Positions 53,969-63,900 of a stretch of DNA of 64,000 nt are shown here, in pieces. Both the position numbers and the translations under genes were made by a program. Location of the stretch: positions 310,001 to 374,000 of the forward strand of contig JAKZHN010000032.1 in the NCBI GenBank assembly GCA_037179335.1. Direction: 5' to 3'. Position 1 is the first letter of the stretch; each line of letters begins with the position of its first letter. The notes beneath the pieces were generated by a model. That model worked only from the letters and a program-made list of their open reading frames with translations, did no database searches and was not told the origin of the DNA. Origin of the DNA: Cyclaneusma minus (Eukaryota; Ascomycota; Leotiomycetes; Marthamycetales; Marthamycetaceae).

Positions 53969-55124
53969 GCTTCTGGAGCTTGGGAAGTTGTCCTTGACAA
54001 GCCCTTGAAGAGGTCGACGCAGACACTGGCGTGAGGAGAATCGCGAAAGGGTGTTCCGCATGAGATGAAGTGAGCATCTGTTGCTCGTGGATAAGAAGAC
54101 GAAGTCGGGATTGGAGATGGGAGCTGCTGTCAGTGCAGGCGGCCCCAGCGCCGGATTCCGACAAGTTATTTCCTGAAACAGGCAATTTACTTCCGATTTG
54201 GGAGTGAATGATCGTCGGAGGGGTGGATACATGTTCAGGGGTCCATCTCTTGGCAAGTGGAGTCCCTACGGCGATCTGCAGCAGCACCGAAAATCGGAAA
54301 AACCCTCCACACTTTCAAGACTTCACCGTATCGAAATAGAGACGTCAGTCCATCACATCATTTGTATTTACCTTCGCTCTATCGGCTCAGATATGCTCTA
54401 CCCAGCTCTTCGCAGATCGTGAGGATTACCGTATCTTTCGATTGTCGATTCTGGCCTCTTCTTTGTTCTCAAGTCGCCTTCTCAACCTACTTTCCGTTCC
54501 GCGACGCTTGTTCGCTGCTTTGTACTTTGGATGATGCCGTCGAAACTTGTTTGAGGAGCCTGCGCAATCTCTTATCCGCAGTCCTACCTAGCATTTGGCC
54601 CCTTATTTTCATCTTATACGGAATCTCTGACCTTAGTAGTCCCTGCCAAAGACCCGTAAGGAATTTACTGCCGTTGGCGTTGGGAGAGTTCGCTTCAGTT
54701 GGACAAGGCAACTACCGTTATCTGAAGTCAGGTTTTCGAATTTTAGCCATTTTTTCCCCCTCTGCTCTTAGGGTCGGGCACGAATGGCCCGAAGTTATAG
54801 CTAGAACTGGAAGACACCAGGCCGGCTTGGCCACTTGGAGCAATGAGAATCTGGGAAGTTAGTACCGTGCTTCAAGCTCCGCCATGATTTTAGAATGCTG
54901 TTGAAGGGCTTCTGTTGTGCGGCTGTCGTTGTGCTGAGATGATTGTGCTTTGCCCCCTTTCGTCCAAAATTGAGGGGTATATGTTGTAGCGCAAGCAGCC
55001 TATTCTAGGAATCATGGCTATGCCAAAGAAGTCAGCCTCTTGAAAGCTCATTCTGTGCGGCAGCAGAGGGGGAGCTGCGAGCATCTCTTTACATTGTTTT
55101 TGTTCTGTTGCTGTTTTCATTTGT

Positions 55125-55197
55125 TGAAGAGGGGACATTTGGGGTTTATGATACTGGGGAGAGTAGGGAGTTTTGAGGTGGAGTTGAACTGGGTACG
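55125..55197 (+). repeat. inverted duplicate of the 3' end of the NAPE-PLD-type gene
   Basis: This plus-strand stretch matches, with few differences, the minus strand of about 52615-52690, which covers the last codons and stop of the hydrolase gene at 52636. Shared runs include GGGGAGAGTAGGGAGTTTTG and GGTGGAGTTGAACTGGGTA. It is a short (about 73-bp) fragment moved 2.5 kb and inverted. Confidence 0.75.
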
Positions 55198-55198
55198 A

Positions 55199-55345
55199 TT
55201 TTTTTTTTTTTTAAAGAAAAGGCCAGACAAATGCATGGGACAGCACCAGGAATTGAACTCAAGACTTACGCGGTTTGCCTGAGGGTCCTCCGCAATGGAC
55301 CTAACAACAGGGACGTTGTAAACCGGGGTCGGGACAGCAGAGCGT
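55199..55345 (-). mobile_element. SINE-like tRNA-derived element with poly(A) tail
   Basis: On the minus strand: a tRNA-like region with a B box GAGTTCAATTCC (about 55249-55260) and an A-box-like TTAGGTCCATTGCGG upstream, then a body, then a poly(A) tail of about 14 A (the T run at 55199-55212 on the plus strand). This is the layout of a retroposed, pol III-derived element. It abuts the inverted duplicate directly. No target-site duplication was identified. Confidence 0.55.
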
Positions 55346-55648
55346 GTCATGCCGCCTAAACCACAGCTCCTTGAATTCTCCTTAGTCTGGAGGTCGATGC
55401 AGATTCGTCAACCATTTAGGTATATCAACCACCGATATTCCCCATCATCGAACACTGCTCTACCACTGCGCCCTCAACCCCGCACTCTCTGCTTCACATA
55501 CGGTCTCCTCGCTTACTACATTAAGCGCGTTCCAGTTCCTTTTCCCATCGGCTACAAATACCTACCTCCTCCTTCTTCCTCTTCTCCTTTCCTTCTTCTT
55601 TCTTCCTCGCCCCCCCTCCAACCTCACCCTCCCTCGCCCCGCGCAACC

Positions 55649-56602
55649 ATGTCTTTCTTTTTCGACCCTGAGCCAGGTCGGCCACCACATCCTCGACCCG
55701 TCGCCGCCGACTTCCTCAATATCAAACAAGAGCCGCAGTCGAGATCCCCGTCGCGTGACCCTCCCATGCCCGCCATGGCAGGAAGTGGTGAAGATGTCCG
55801 CCCGGCCTGGGTCCCTGACCGCCAAGACGACCTGGCAGCTTCAGCTTCGGTGGTAAAGACCTCCACCGTATTGAGCACCAGATCCAGAAGCATTCTAACT
55901 AATATGAACCAGAATACCTTGGTGAAGACGCGCGCAGGGGTCTTCAGCGGAGAATGCCAGAGGCGCTTTCACTGCAACCCATCTTTCGAGTTCGCCACCG
56001 TCATTGCTGGTTTGAGTTTCCGCGCCCGTATCCGAATCGCCCAAACCACCACAATAACTGCCGCTACGACTTTCAGCAGCCAGGAAGAAGCCCGTCAAGA
56101 GGTCTCTGCTCTGGCTATGGAGTGGGTTGACAAGAACAATGTGAACACGCTGCAGGAGCTTCAAGCCTATGAGTTCCGAAGCCCTAGGCTCGAAATCGTC
56201 ACAAAACCCGAGCACGCATCATCTGTTGCATCTGAAGCTGCCTCGGATGCTGGCGCGCTCGTGTGGTACGTTCCCAGACACAAGCAGCCTGCTCCTCAGA
56301 AGTCATCCGGCACTGAGAAATCCAGCATCATTAACAACCACATCCAGACGCAAATCCAACACCAGACGGTTCACCAATACATGGGCGATCTTCACACCGA
56401 GAACCCTGCGGTCGCGGAAGCATATGGTCGACACGCAGCAAACATCCAGGGCTTGCTCAGACGAAGCGAATCAAGGAACCGCAGCGTTTCCCCTCGCAGC
56501 CGTGACGAATACTGTCCTGACTACCGCGAACGCTATGATGATCGCCAGCGCGAGCCCGAGCCAGCCAACCGCCACAATCCACGCAAGGGCCGTCAGTACT
56601 AG
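55649..56602 (+). CDS. unnamed RS-tail family protein, member C (dsRBD-like middle)
   Basis: Exons 55649-55852 and 55913-56602 give 297 aa; the 60-bp intron is in-frame and stop-free, but CTAACTAAT before CCAG marks it as an intron. The N-terminus is Pro-rich and disordered. Residues about 80-140 (HCNPSFEFATVIAG through SSQEEARQEVSALAMEWV) follow the strand-strand-strand-helix pattern of a double-stranded-RNA-binding fold. The C-terminal part reads NPAVAEAYGRHAANIQGLL, then RNRSVSPRSRDEYCPDYRER, the same helix and RS tail as members A and B. A polyadenylation-type AATAAA lies 200 bp after the stop. Probably nuclear and RNA-linked by composition; no function assignable. Confidence 0.65.
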   Translation: MSFFFDPEPGRPPHPRPVAADFLNIKQEPQSRSPSRDPPMPAMAGSGEDVRPAWVPDRQDDLAASASVVKTSTVLSTRSRSILTNMNQNTLVKTRAGVFSGECQRRFHCNPSFEFATVIAGLSFRARIRIAQTTTITAATTFSSQEEARQEVSALAMEWVDKNNVNTLQELQAYEFRSPRLEIVTKPEHASSVASEAASDAGALVWYVPRHKQPAPQKSSGTEKSSIINNHIQTQIQHQTVHQYMGDLHTENPAVAEAYGRHAANIQGLLRRSESRNRSVSPRSRDEYCPDYRERYDDRQREPEPANRHNPRKGRQY

Positions 56603-57227
56603 TAGTGCTTAGGATGCCTGAAAATGATCCTCGCTTCTCCTTCGCGCAGTCTCTGGGATGCATTGGTGGTGATCGTTGGTATCACAGCATGGTATTTTTT
56701 GCGATGAGATTATTACACGAGCTCTTACTCCTCAGATGCTCGTATAGGAAATGACAGACTCGCTTCTCAGAGCTTTGATTTTCTTCTTACTTGTGCTTGT
56801 GAACTGTAAATAAAGCTGCTCTCAATCCCCCCGGGCACCCAGAAAGCCCTAAGTCGATATGCTCCCAAATGCACAACTTAAGCACCAACTCCAGCCGCAA
56901 TGCATTGGATCATGGTATCTCTTTCCCGTACACGCTCACTATGAAAACAGAGTCTTCTTGAGCGACTTCAAGTGCCCTAATTTGTGTTCTTTTGCGGTCT
57001 TCATCTGCTCCTCTGGAACGCCACCAGGCAGGTCTGATGTCGAAATGTGCTTGACGCCGTCTATGCGGCCGTCTTGCGTCTCTTCTGCCTTCTTCCCCTG
57101 TTCGGTGCTTTGCGAATATCAGCAACCGTCGCCAGAAGGCCACCGTAAAGAAAACCACTAGGAAAAACATAATCGATGTAGTTGGGATGATTAGTCTAAG
57201 GGAAAAGCCGCGCCCGACCACTTGCTC
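56603..57227. other. intergenic between convergent genes, with AATAAA signal
   Basis: AATAAA at about 56809-56814 is a candidate polyadenylation signal for the gene ending at 56602. A 100-codon open stretch on each strand lacks family likeness. Confidence 0.45.
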
Positions 57228-58868
57228 TTACTTCTTTGCTGGGGCTTGTGCCGGTGTCGTAGAGGAAGCGGTGTCCAGTCCGGCATTGACGGCTGCCAGG
57301 TCAGGCTCGGGAGCTGAGGCCGTAGGTTGTGGTAGGTCTTTGACATCCATATCGTCCGCATCAAATTCAGCTTCTCCTTCCGGACCGCTCGACTTGACAC
57401 CCTTCAGCGACTCACCGTCACTCTCTCCATTGGTGTCTTCTCCGGTTGTATCCTTGACACTGCTAGCAGCGCTGACACTAGCACTCGACGGGCTCTGAAC
57501 GCGCAATCCCAAGTCCTTCCCCTTACCAGGAGCTTCCTTGTTGTCTCCCTTCCAGTCGGCCGGTGCCATCTGGGGCACTTCTTCGCCAGTGCTAGGCTCA
57601 CGGACTACATCTTCTGTTGACTTGCGACCGGGCTCGGGCTCATAGACTCGCCAGACGACAGCGAGTTTGTCCAGGGCTCGAATACCTTTGCGGCTGGATC
57701 CTTTGATGCCGTCCATTTTCTCCCATTCAATCTCGAAAACACCACTATCGTCGGCCTTGCCGGCTTGCTCGGGGCCGTTGCCCTCAAAGTAAGCATTCCA
57801 CCAAACGTGGGCAATTGATGTTACCATGGTCCAGCCGTAAGTCGCTCGATTGCGGCGCTCAAGGTCAATGTTGACATCGCTGGTGGGCAGAATGACACGG
57901 TCCTTCGGCTTGAAGATGACGGCTTGCCCGCCTGCCTCTGTACCAGTCTCGTCCGGAGCATGGGGTTCTGCCTTTGGGTCTGCGTTCGAGGAGCCGATAG
58001 CCTGAGCAGGGGTTGTCTGCGCACGCTTCTGATCTTTCGATTTCCGGTCCTGCGGGCCATCCAGAATCGCCGCATCGCTTCCTGCATGAGCCCTCGCGGC
58101 CGTCGACTCAGCTTTCGGACCCGGTGCTTTCCCGTCCATCACAGTCCTTTCTTTCTTCGAAAATGTATGAAACACCTTGATAGTCTTCCCCTCGTCCACA
58201 AACCCCTCGACCGCAACCTTCACACCCTCTCTTAATCCCCAAACGTGAACCTCCATGATCTCAATCTGCCTCTCCACATACACCTTTCCCTTCCTCGCCC
58301 AACGCTCCACATATCCGATCCATCTCAACTGACTTGGTATGCTCACACCCTGTCCAAATCCAGGCCTCATTCGCCTCTCCGTAAAGCGGGCCAACGCCTC
58401 GGCCGGATCCCAGCCACACTCCGCAATCAAATAACTGCAAGCCATAGTGCCACTCCGACCCTTCCCAGCCTTACAATGCACCACTACCACCCTCCCCTTC
58501 CCCTCATTTCCATTCTCCTCCTTTCCCTCCGTCAACCAATTCCGCATACTGCCCATAATCATAGGCACCAGGCGAAAAGGAGGCGGATGATGATCGGGCC
58601 ACGGATAGTGGCAGACCCGTCCGTAGACTTCCTCGTCCGGATAGCCGGTGCCTTCGGCACGGAACTCCCAAATGGTCCAGGCATCTTTGTGCTTGTAGTC
58701 GAGGAACTTGACCAGTTGGTCGAGGGGATTGCGCCATGCGCGGGAGGGACCTGAGGATGAAGGGCCGGAGGTGGCGATGATGAAGGGCGTTACGTAGCAG
58801 AGATCGAGGCCGGCTTCGGGGTGTCGACTTCGCGGACCGGCGACAATTTGGCGCAGGAGGGAGGCCAT
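57228..58868 (-). CDS. PTEN-family phosphoinositide 3-phosphatase
   Basis: An intronless frame of 546 aa from ATG 58868; the frame is open further upstream, but MASLLRQIVAGPRSRH begins the conserved domain. PTEN features: LDLCYVTPFIIATSGPSS, NPLDQLVKFLDYKHKDAWTI, acid motif WPDHHPPPF (Asp92), and the phosphatase P-loop VHCKAGKGRSG with Cys132 and Arg138, whose two lysines are typical of phosphoinositide specificity. A C2-like region follows (EIMEVHVWGL, IKVFHTF, FEIEWEKMDGIKGSSRKGI), interrupted by a long low-complexity insert, then a Ser/Pro/Glu-rich tail. Family role: dephosphorylation of PtdIns(3,4,5)P3 at membranes. It is head-to-head with the HAD gene, about 940 bp apart. Confidence 0.92.
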   Translation of the reverse strand: MASLLRQIVAGPRSRHPEAGLDLCYVTPFIIATSGPSSSGPSRAWRNPLDQLVKFLDYKHKDAWTIWEFRAEGTGYPDEEVYGRVCHYPWPDHHPPPFRLVPMIMGSMRNWLTEGKEENGNEGKGRVVVVHCKAGKGRSGTMACSYLIAECGWDPAEALARFTERRMRPGFGQGVSIPSQLRWIGYVERWARKGKVYVERQIEIMEVHVWGLREGVKVAVEGFVDEGKTIKVFHTFSKKERTVMDGKAPGPKAESTAARAHAGSDAAILDGPQDRKSKDQKRAQTTPAQAIGSSNADPKAEPHAPDETGTEAGGQAVIFKPKDRVILPTSDVNIDLERRNRATYGWTMVTSIAHVWWNAYFEGNGPEQAGKADDSGVFEIEWEKMDGIKGSSRKGIRALDKLAVVWRVYEPEPGRKSTEDVVREPSTGEEVPQMAPADWKGDNKEAPGKGKDLGLRVQSPSSASVSAASSVKDTTGEDTNGESDGESLKGVKSSGPEGEAEFDADDMDVKDLPQPTASAPEPDLAAVNAGLDTASSTTPAQAPAKK

Positions 58869-59812
58869 GGTTCTAGGGAGAGAGAGTGGGTTGGAGGATG
58901 GCGTCCGGGGCTGTGAGACGGGGAGAAGGGGGTTTGATGCGAATGGAAGATCTGTAAGTGAGTCTTGTTCATTCAAGCATTCGGCCAGCAGTTGTGAAGT
59001 ATGTTGGTATGTTTTCGAAGGGACATCTACGTCATTTCCTGATCCTTGCTTTCGGGAGTGACGATGGCGGCCCGCCTGTGGTGGGGCTGTGGTTTTCGGG
59101 GCACAGGGTCCGTGCACTCTGAAGATCGTCGTTTCTTGTTTTCACAACTCGCTTTATATGTCAATATATCACAGCCCCCTTTTTACCCCTTTTTACCCCT
59201 CTTTACATTCCAAGCTCGGTGCAAGACTCCAGCCATGCTGAATACTCACACTTCAAGCTCAGGGACATTGGAGAAGTCTCTTTTGCTTTTGTGTAACGTG
59301 CATTGCTTGTCCCTCACTTAAACCTCGACCTGTTCCCTCTGACTTGTAAGTTGGAAGTATCATTCATCATCTTCAACGAGCTTCTTGCCTACATGTATAC
59401 TTGACCTGCTCTACAAACCTGGGGCTGGCTGCATCAGGACAAAGTTCACCACTGCGAGAGAGGTTTGTCTTCAAGACAAACCACCTTCTGAAAGATGGAT
59501 AAAGCCCCTGATCACCTATTGTGCCCGTGGTGTTCTTGTGTCGTGCTGGCCAAGATCATCGTTTCTAGGGAGACTCCGGAGACAACCTGCTGAGAGGTCC
59601 GGTTTGTTATGCCTGGTTCTTCCAGCATACGTCGTTGACGCTGCGGGCGGGACCAAGGCAAGCACGATAAACAACAAGGCCGTCGTTGCACTGCCGACTC
59701 TCTCTCTCCCACCTCCACCATTCTTTACAACTGGTTGGGCGCCAGCAACCAGTCTGTTGGACCGCGTCAAATCATCTTCATCAATCCCACATTCTCTTCC
59801 ATTCTCATCGCC
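58869..59812. other. divergent promoter of the PTEN-like and HAD genes
   Basis: 944 bp. Contains a TTTTTACCCC short triple repeat near 59180-59205 and a TTTATATGTCAATATATC AT-rich patch near 59152; no gene. Confidence 0.5.
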
Positions 59813-61981
59813 ATGTCTGACATTGGTTCCCCCATGAAAGGTCTGGAAGGCTCCAGCGCAGACCAAGACAGCTCCATGGGCGGTCTGGAGTCTCCCAGCA
59901 GAGGATCAGTGTCAGTCGCCTCCACCAAGGGCCCAGATTCTCCCACAAGAGATCCAGTCACTCCGACGAGATCTCCAGCTACTCCTCCTGCCCAAGTGGA
60001 GGACACGACCATGAGTGGTCTCGATACGCCTCCAGCAAATCTTGATAAGCTCCCTCGTCTCCCGAACGGCTTTGACCCAACCCCACCGAGAGCAGTCAGG
60101 ACCAGCATCGAAGACCCAGGCACACCCCCACCCCCCAAGAAACCTTCTACAGTCGTGTCTTCAGACAGCCAGGGAAGCCCGATCATTCGCTCTCGTGCTC
60201 GCCATGACTCTCGCGAAGATCACCTCTGGGAGACCACCCCCACTCGTCCTGCCCGTGAAGCTCGCAACATGGACGTGGCGGTAGATGGGCAGAGTCTTTC
60301 AATCGGTGGGACTCCTCAAACCGATGAGACTCCGCCACTTGCGAAGACTCCTCCACTCGAACAGCGCCCCGAAAGTGGCAGAGATTCTCCCATCGCTGTC
60401 GAGAAAGTCTTCAAGAAGTCGAATGCTCTGCCCTCAGAGAAGCCCAAAATCCTTCTCGTCATGAACTTTGACCAGACCATCACCGAGAATGACACCAAAG
60501 GTCAATTCTGCAGCCTCGCCGTCGAAGTGGAGACGGTCTCACAGCAAGTGCTCAAAGGGGTGGATAACCATTACCGCAAGGCCATGACCAAGGCCCAGAA
60601 GAGATGGGCCCATTTGCGCGGCACAACCGTTGCTTCCGAGCTCGACTACCTTGACCACGTCGGCATCAAAGAACTGCAACTTATCGATGCCATCGATGAA
60701 TCCGGTTTGTTCCGCGAATTTACGGAGAAGAATGTCAGGGAGTGGGCTGTTTCGGCGCTCAACGAGGAAGAAGTCAAACTCCGCCCCGGTCTGCGTGAAT
60801 TGATGAGGGTGATGGACCAGGCAAACATGTTGCCCTATGATCCGAGAAATAAGGTCTATTTGGCGATCATCAGCGCGAACTGGAGCGCGGCCTTCGTCAG
60901 ACAAACGATGACCAAGAATCTGAAGGACATCTACAAGGGTGCCCTTTTCACGAATGAGATTGACTTCGGAGGCGATAGAAGGTACAACAGTCCTCTGGGC
61001 AAGTGGGACAATCCTCCAGGCAAGAGAGGAATCTGGACGCCAAAGGACAAGGCGGAGGTTTTCACCAACATTCTCGAGAACGGTTGGCTCGCTAATCATG
61101 GCGACCCCAATTGTCAGTCCTGGAAAACTAAGTCGGGGGAGATCAAGATTCCCAAAGTCGACATCGAGAAGACCAAAATAGTCTATGTTGGCGACGGCCC
61201 ATCCGACTTGGAACCGTTGCTGATGGCAGATATCGGTATCCTCATGCAGAGCGACCCATTGCAGAAATGCCAGTATGACTTCCTTCTCACGCTCAGGAGG
61301 ATCGGCTTCATTGTACTGCCGCTCGCCCAGTACGACGCATCATGGGAGGCCGATGTGTATCGCCAAGGCATGTTTCTGTGGACTGCCGAAAACTTCTACG
61401 AAGTTGCACAATGTCCTATGTTCGAGTTGAGGCCAAGGTGTGCCGAGGACCCAGACGACAAGGCCCGCAGAGAGAAGACCGCTGCTCTTCGTGCCGTGTT
61501 ATACGACCCCGCTTTGGCATGGTCAGGACCTCCAGGAGCTTCCCCCACGCACAAGACTACTTCAACGCCGCCCGACAGCTCTGTCCCAGAGTCCGACCCA
61601 GCCGAAGAAGACAGGTTCGACAATCCCGAGAACAGGGCCATTTGGGACAACGTAGTGGACAACTTTGTTTGCTCCGCCAGTCCACCCAGCCAAGCCCTTC
61701 TCAGGTCCATAATCAACTGCGACGACGACTTTCCTATGCCCACTTTGCCATCCGCTTCTTCGTCCGGCGAGCCCTCCTCCTCCCCAGCTCAAGCTCAGTC
61801 TGCACACGCTTCCCCTAAGCGCAAGACTGCTTCGAAGCCAACCGACACCTCTGCCCCTGCTTCTGCTCCAAAAGAAGACAACGATGACCCAGAGATGACG
61901 GCAAAGCACGAGGCTATTCGTGACGGTTTCATGAAGTGGCAGGAAGTGCAGACACCAGGATCTTTCTCGAAAGACCCCTGA
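59813..61981 (+). CDS. HAD-superfamily phosphatase-like protein with disordered arms
   Basis: A single frame of 722 aa from ATG 59813. The first about 210 residues are Ser/Thr/Pro-rich with many SP/TP sites (SPTRDPVTPTRSPATPP). A HAD core follows: nucleophile Asp220 in LLVMNFDQTIT, motif II in AIISANWSAAF, Lys in the TPKDKAEVF region, and YVGDGPSDLEPLL with the motif III/IV aspartates at about 460-465. The cap resembles phosphoserine-phosphatase/thiaminase-type fungal HAD proteins. The C-terminal 170 residues are again disordered (STPPDSSVPESDPAEEDRF). The substrate is not predictable. The many SP/TP sites suggest regulation by proline-directed kinases. Confidence 0.85.
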   Translation: MSDIGSPMKGLEGSSADQDSSMGGLESPSRGSVSVASTKGPDSPTRDPVTPTRSPATPPAQVEDTTMSGLDTPPANLDKLPRLPNGFDPTPPRAVRTSIEDPGTPPPPKKPSTVVSSDSQGSPIIRSRARHDSREDHLWETTPTRPAREARNMDVAVDGQSLSIGGTPQTDETPPLAKTPPLEQRPESGRDSPIAVEKVFKKSNALPSEKPKILLVMNFDQTITENDTKGQFCSLAVEVETVSQQVLKGVDNHYRKAMTKAQKRWAHLRGTTVASELDYLDHVGIKELQLIDAIDESGLFREFTEKNVREWAVSALNEEEVKLRPGLRELMRVMDQANMLPYDPRNKVYLAIISANWSAAFVRQTMTKNLKDIYKGALFTNEIDFGGDRRYNSPLGKWDNPPGKRGIWTPKDKAEVFTNILENGWLANHGDPNCQSWKTKSGEIKIPKVDIEKTKIVYVGDGPSDLEPLLMADIGILMQSDPLQKCQYDFLLTLRRIGFIVLPLAQYDASWEADVYRQGMFLWTAENFYEVAQCPMFELRPRCAEDPDDKARREKTAALRAVLYDPALAWSGPPGASPTHKTTSTPPDSSVPESDPAEEDRFDNPENRAIWDNVVDNFVCSASPPSQALLRSIINCDDDFPMPTLPSASSSGEPSSSPAQAQSAHASPKRKTASKPTDTSAPASAPKEDNDDPEMTAKHEAIRDGFMKWQEVQTPGSFSKDP

Positions 61982-62689
61982 TCAACAAGGACGAATGTGT
62001 GGGCGTGGGTGATGCTTCGGAGACGTTCTGGTCGATGGAGTGATTTGCTGCGGATTGGATGAAACTGGTGGCCGCACAGCTGTCTTGCGGCAGATGGGCT
62101 ACGCATCATGACTCGGTTCCACATGAGCGCGCTGTGATACACAGCAACTAGCGTTAAGAAATACCCTTGTAGATACCATGGAAGGCGTTTGCGATTTGAC
62201 ATTGAGCGTGATACTTTTGAATGATATGTGATGAGTGAAGTGTGACTTTGCTGCTGCCAGTAAGGCAAAATCGTGCTGGCTCGAGTGTCGAGCATAGCTG
62301 GGTGAGCGACAGACTGTATATGCGTAGCTGGATAGGGCTCCGGTATTGCGATTTTGGTTGTGATGGAGGATACGAGAGCCGAGGGTGGTTGGCCACGTGC
62401 GAGCACGTTGGTGCAGGCGACGTCTATTGAGCAGCGGGAGCAACCGACAGTATGTTTTCGTCTCGCGCCTTATTTGCCGCCAATCCCATCCTCCCATCGT
62501 CACAACACAGGCGGGATCCTTCTCGTGTGTCGTAAACCAATGGGATTCCGTTGTCAAATCTTGGAAAACAAAAGGGACCTACGAATGCAGAAACAGGGCC
62601 TGCTGCTAAGTCTGTTGAGTACCTAAGGATTGCTGAGTTTTGCTTCTAATCATTTGGAATCTCCCGCGTCATCGTTTGTCCCACTGTTG
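61982..62689. other. intergenic, no gene seen
   Basis: 3' flank of the HAD gene; short frames on both strands without family likeness. Confidence 0.45.
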
Positions 62690-63900
62690 TTGAAGGTACT
62701 ATCACTCTTCTTGGCGTGGCACTGTCGTAGAGCTCCTCTACTGTCACTCTTGATAGACTTTCACCATCGAAGTCTATCAAGAAACACCAGGATTGAGTTC
62801 AGAACCCTGGAAATTGAATTACATTTGTGATTTCCGAAACTGAAAAGATTGGGCCTGGTTTCCAAGACCCAGATTTTTAAGGAGACGTTACAGAAATGGC
62901 TTCGACTGTTCTCTGCAGGTCGTCGGTTCCCGAGATTATAATGTTCTTGGAGAGGCAAAACCAAAGGAAAAGACCAGCCTTTATATATCTACCAGTCCAC
63001 AGTCCACGAGACACGATCCCTCCCCCTGGAAGCACATGATACACTAGTAGATAGACCCTGGTTAGTGGTTGGTATATTCACCTTCTGCTGTCATTGGACC
63101 TTTTCACCACCGTCGGCCTCCGCTCGAATACACGTTACACTGAAAATGGGTCTCGGATGTTCGTTCCAGGAGTTCGAAACGGAATGTTGATTCGATTTTT
63201 CGAGGTCGTGATCTTGGTAGTGACAGATTGAGACGCTCGACTGTTGTTTTTTCAAGATAACATCATGCGTGCCATCATACTCTTCATGGAGAGACCAGAG
63301 GAAGGATTTCGAGGCCTTTTTATAGGTGGCAGTGCATGGAACACGATCTTTGGCAGCACGTGAGCACTAGCAAATGGAGTTTGGCTGGTCGCTTGGTGTG
63401 CTTATCTGTTCTGCTGTCACTTAGCTCTTTTCTGCTACTGTCGAGGCTCGACTAAGGTACACTGAGAATAGCTTCCAAATCTTCGTGCCAGATTTCCGGA
63501 GTGACGAAGACTGATTCCAGTTTCCAAGGCCCATACCCTGAACGATTGGAAAGAGACTTCCGACTTCTTTACTCGGGTGTCTGAGTCTGATGACAATGAC
63601 TTCATTCTCTTAAGAGACAAAAGCGAATGAACAGATCTGCCTTTATATAGGTACAGATAGGAGGCTCCCATTCACGAGATGACAAGATACGGGCCTTGCA
63701 GCACCTGAGCACCATCCAGATGGAGTCTGGCTGGCGTATTTTATTTCTCCTGCCCTTACTTGGCTCTTCTACTGTCATCTAGCAGTTCCACCGTCGAGGC
63801 CGAACCGCAATACTCTGAACACGGCTCTTGAACCCTTGTACGACATCTTCGAAGCAAGGAATCACATTCAGAGAATTATCGAGTCAATTCCCCAGACACC
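62690..63900. repeat. diverged tandem array of about 330-bp units
   Basis: Three and a half units share ordered landmarks: a C-rich CTGTCA(C/T)TTAGCTCTT-like segment, a (G/C)TTTCCAAG(G/A)CCC segment, a GAGA(C/G)(A/G)(A/C)AA stretch, then a TATA-like patch (CCTTTATATATC at about 62980, CTTTTTATAGG at about 63320, CCTTTATATAGG at about 63642), and CACGA(G/T)A(C/T)..ACGA/GAT...GCAC(A/G)TGA. Spacing between the TATA-like patches is about 340 and 322 bp. Identity between units is low and no unit has a long open frame, although two units share a V/I-W-(V/A)-LET string on the minus strand. Confidence 0.55.

Larger units (their letters stand above)
53969..55648. other. intergenic with an inverted duplicate and a SINE-like element
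   Basis: 1.7 kb. The part up to about 55120 shows no gene; open frames there lack family likeness. The right part holds the two repeats annotated separately, then a pyrimidine-rich leader (55560-55620) for the gene at 55649. Confidence 0.45.
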
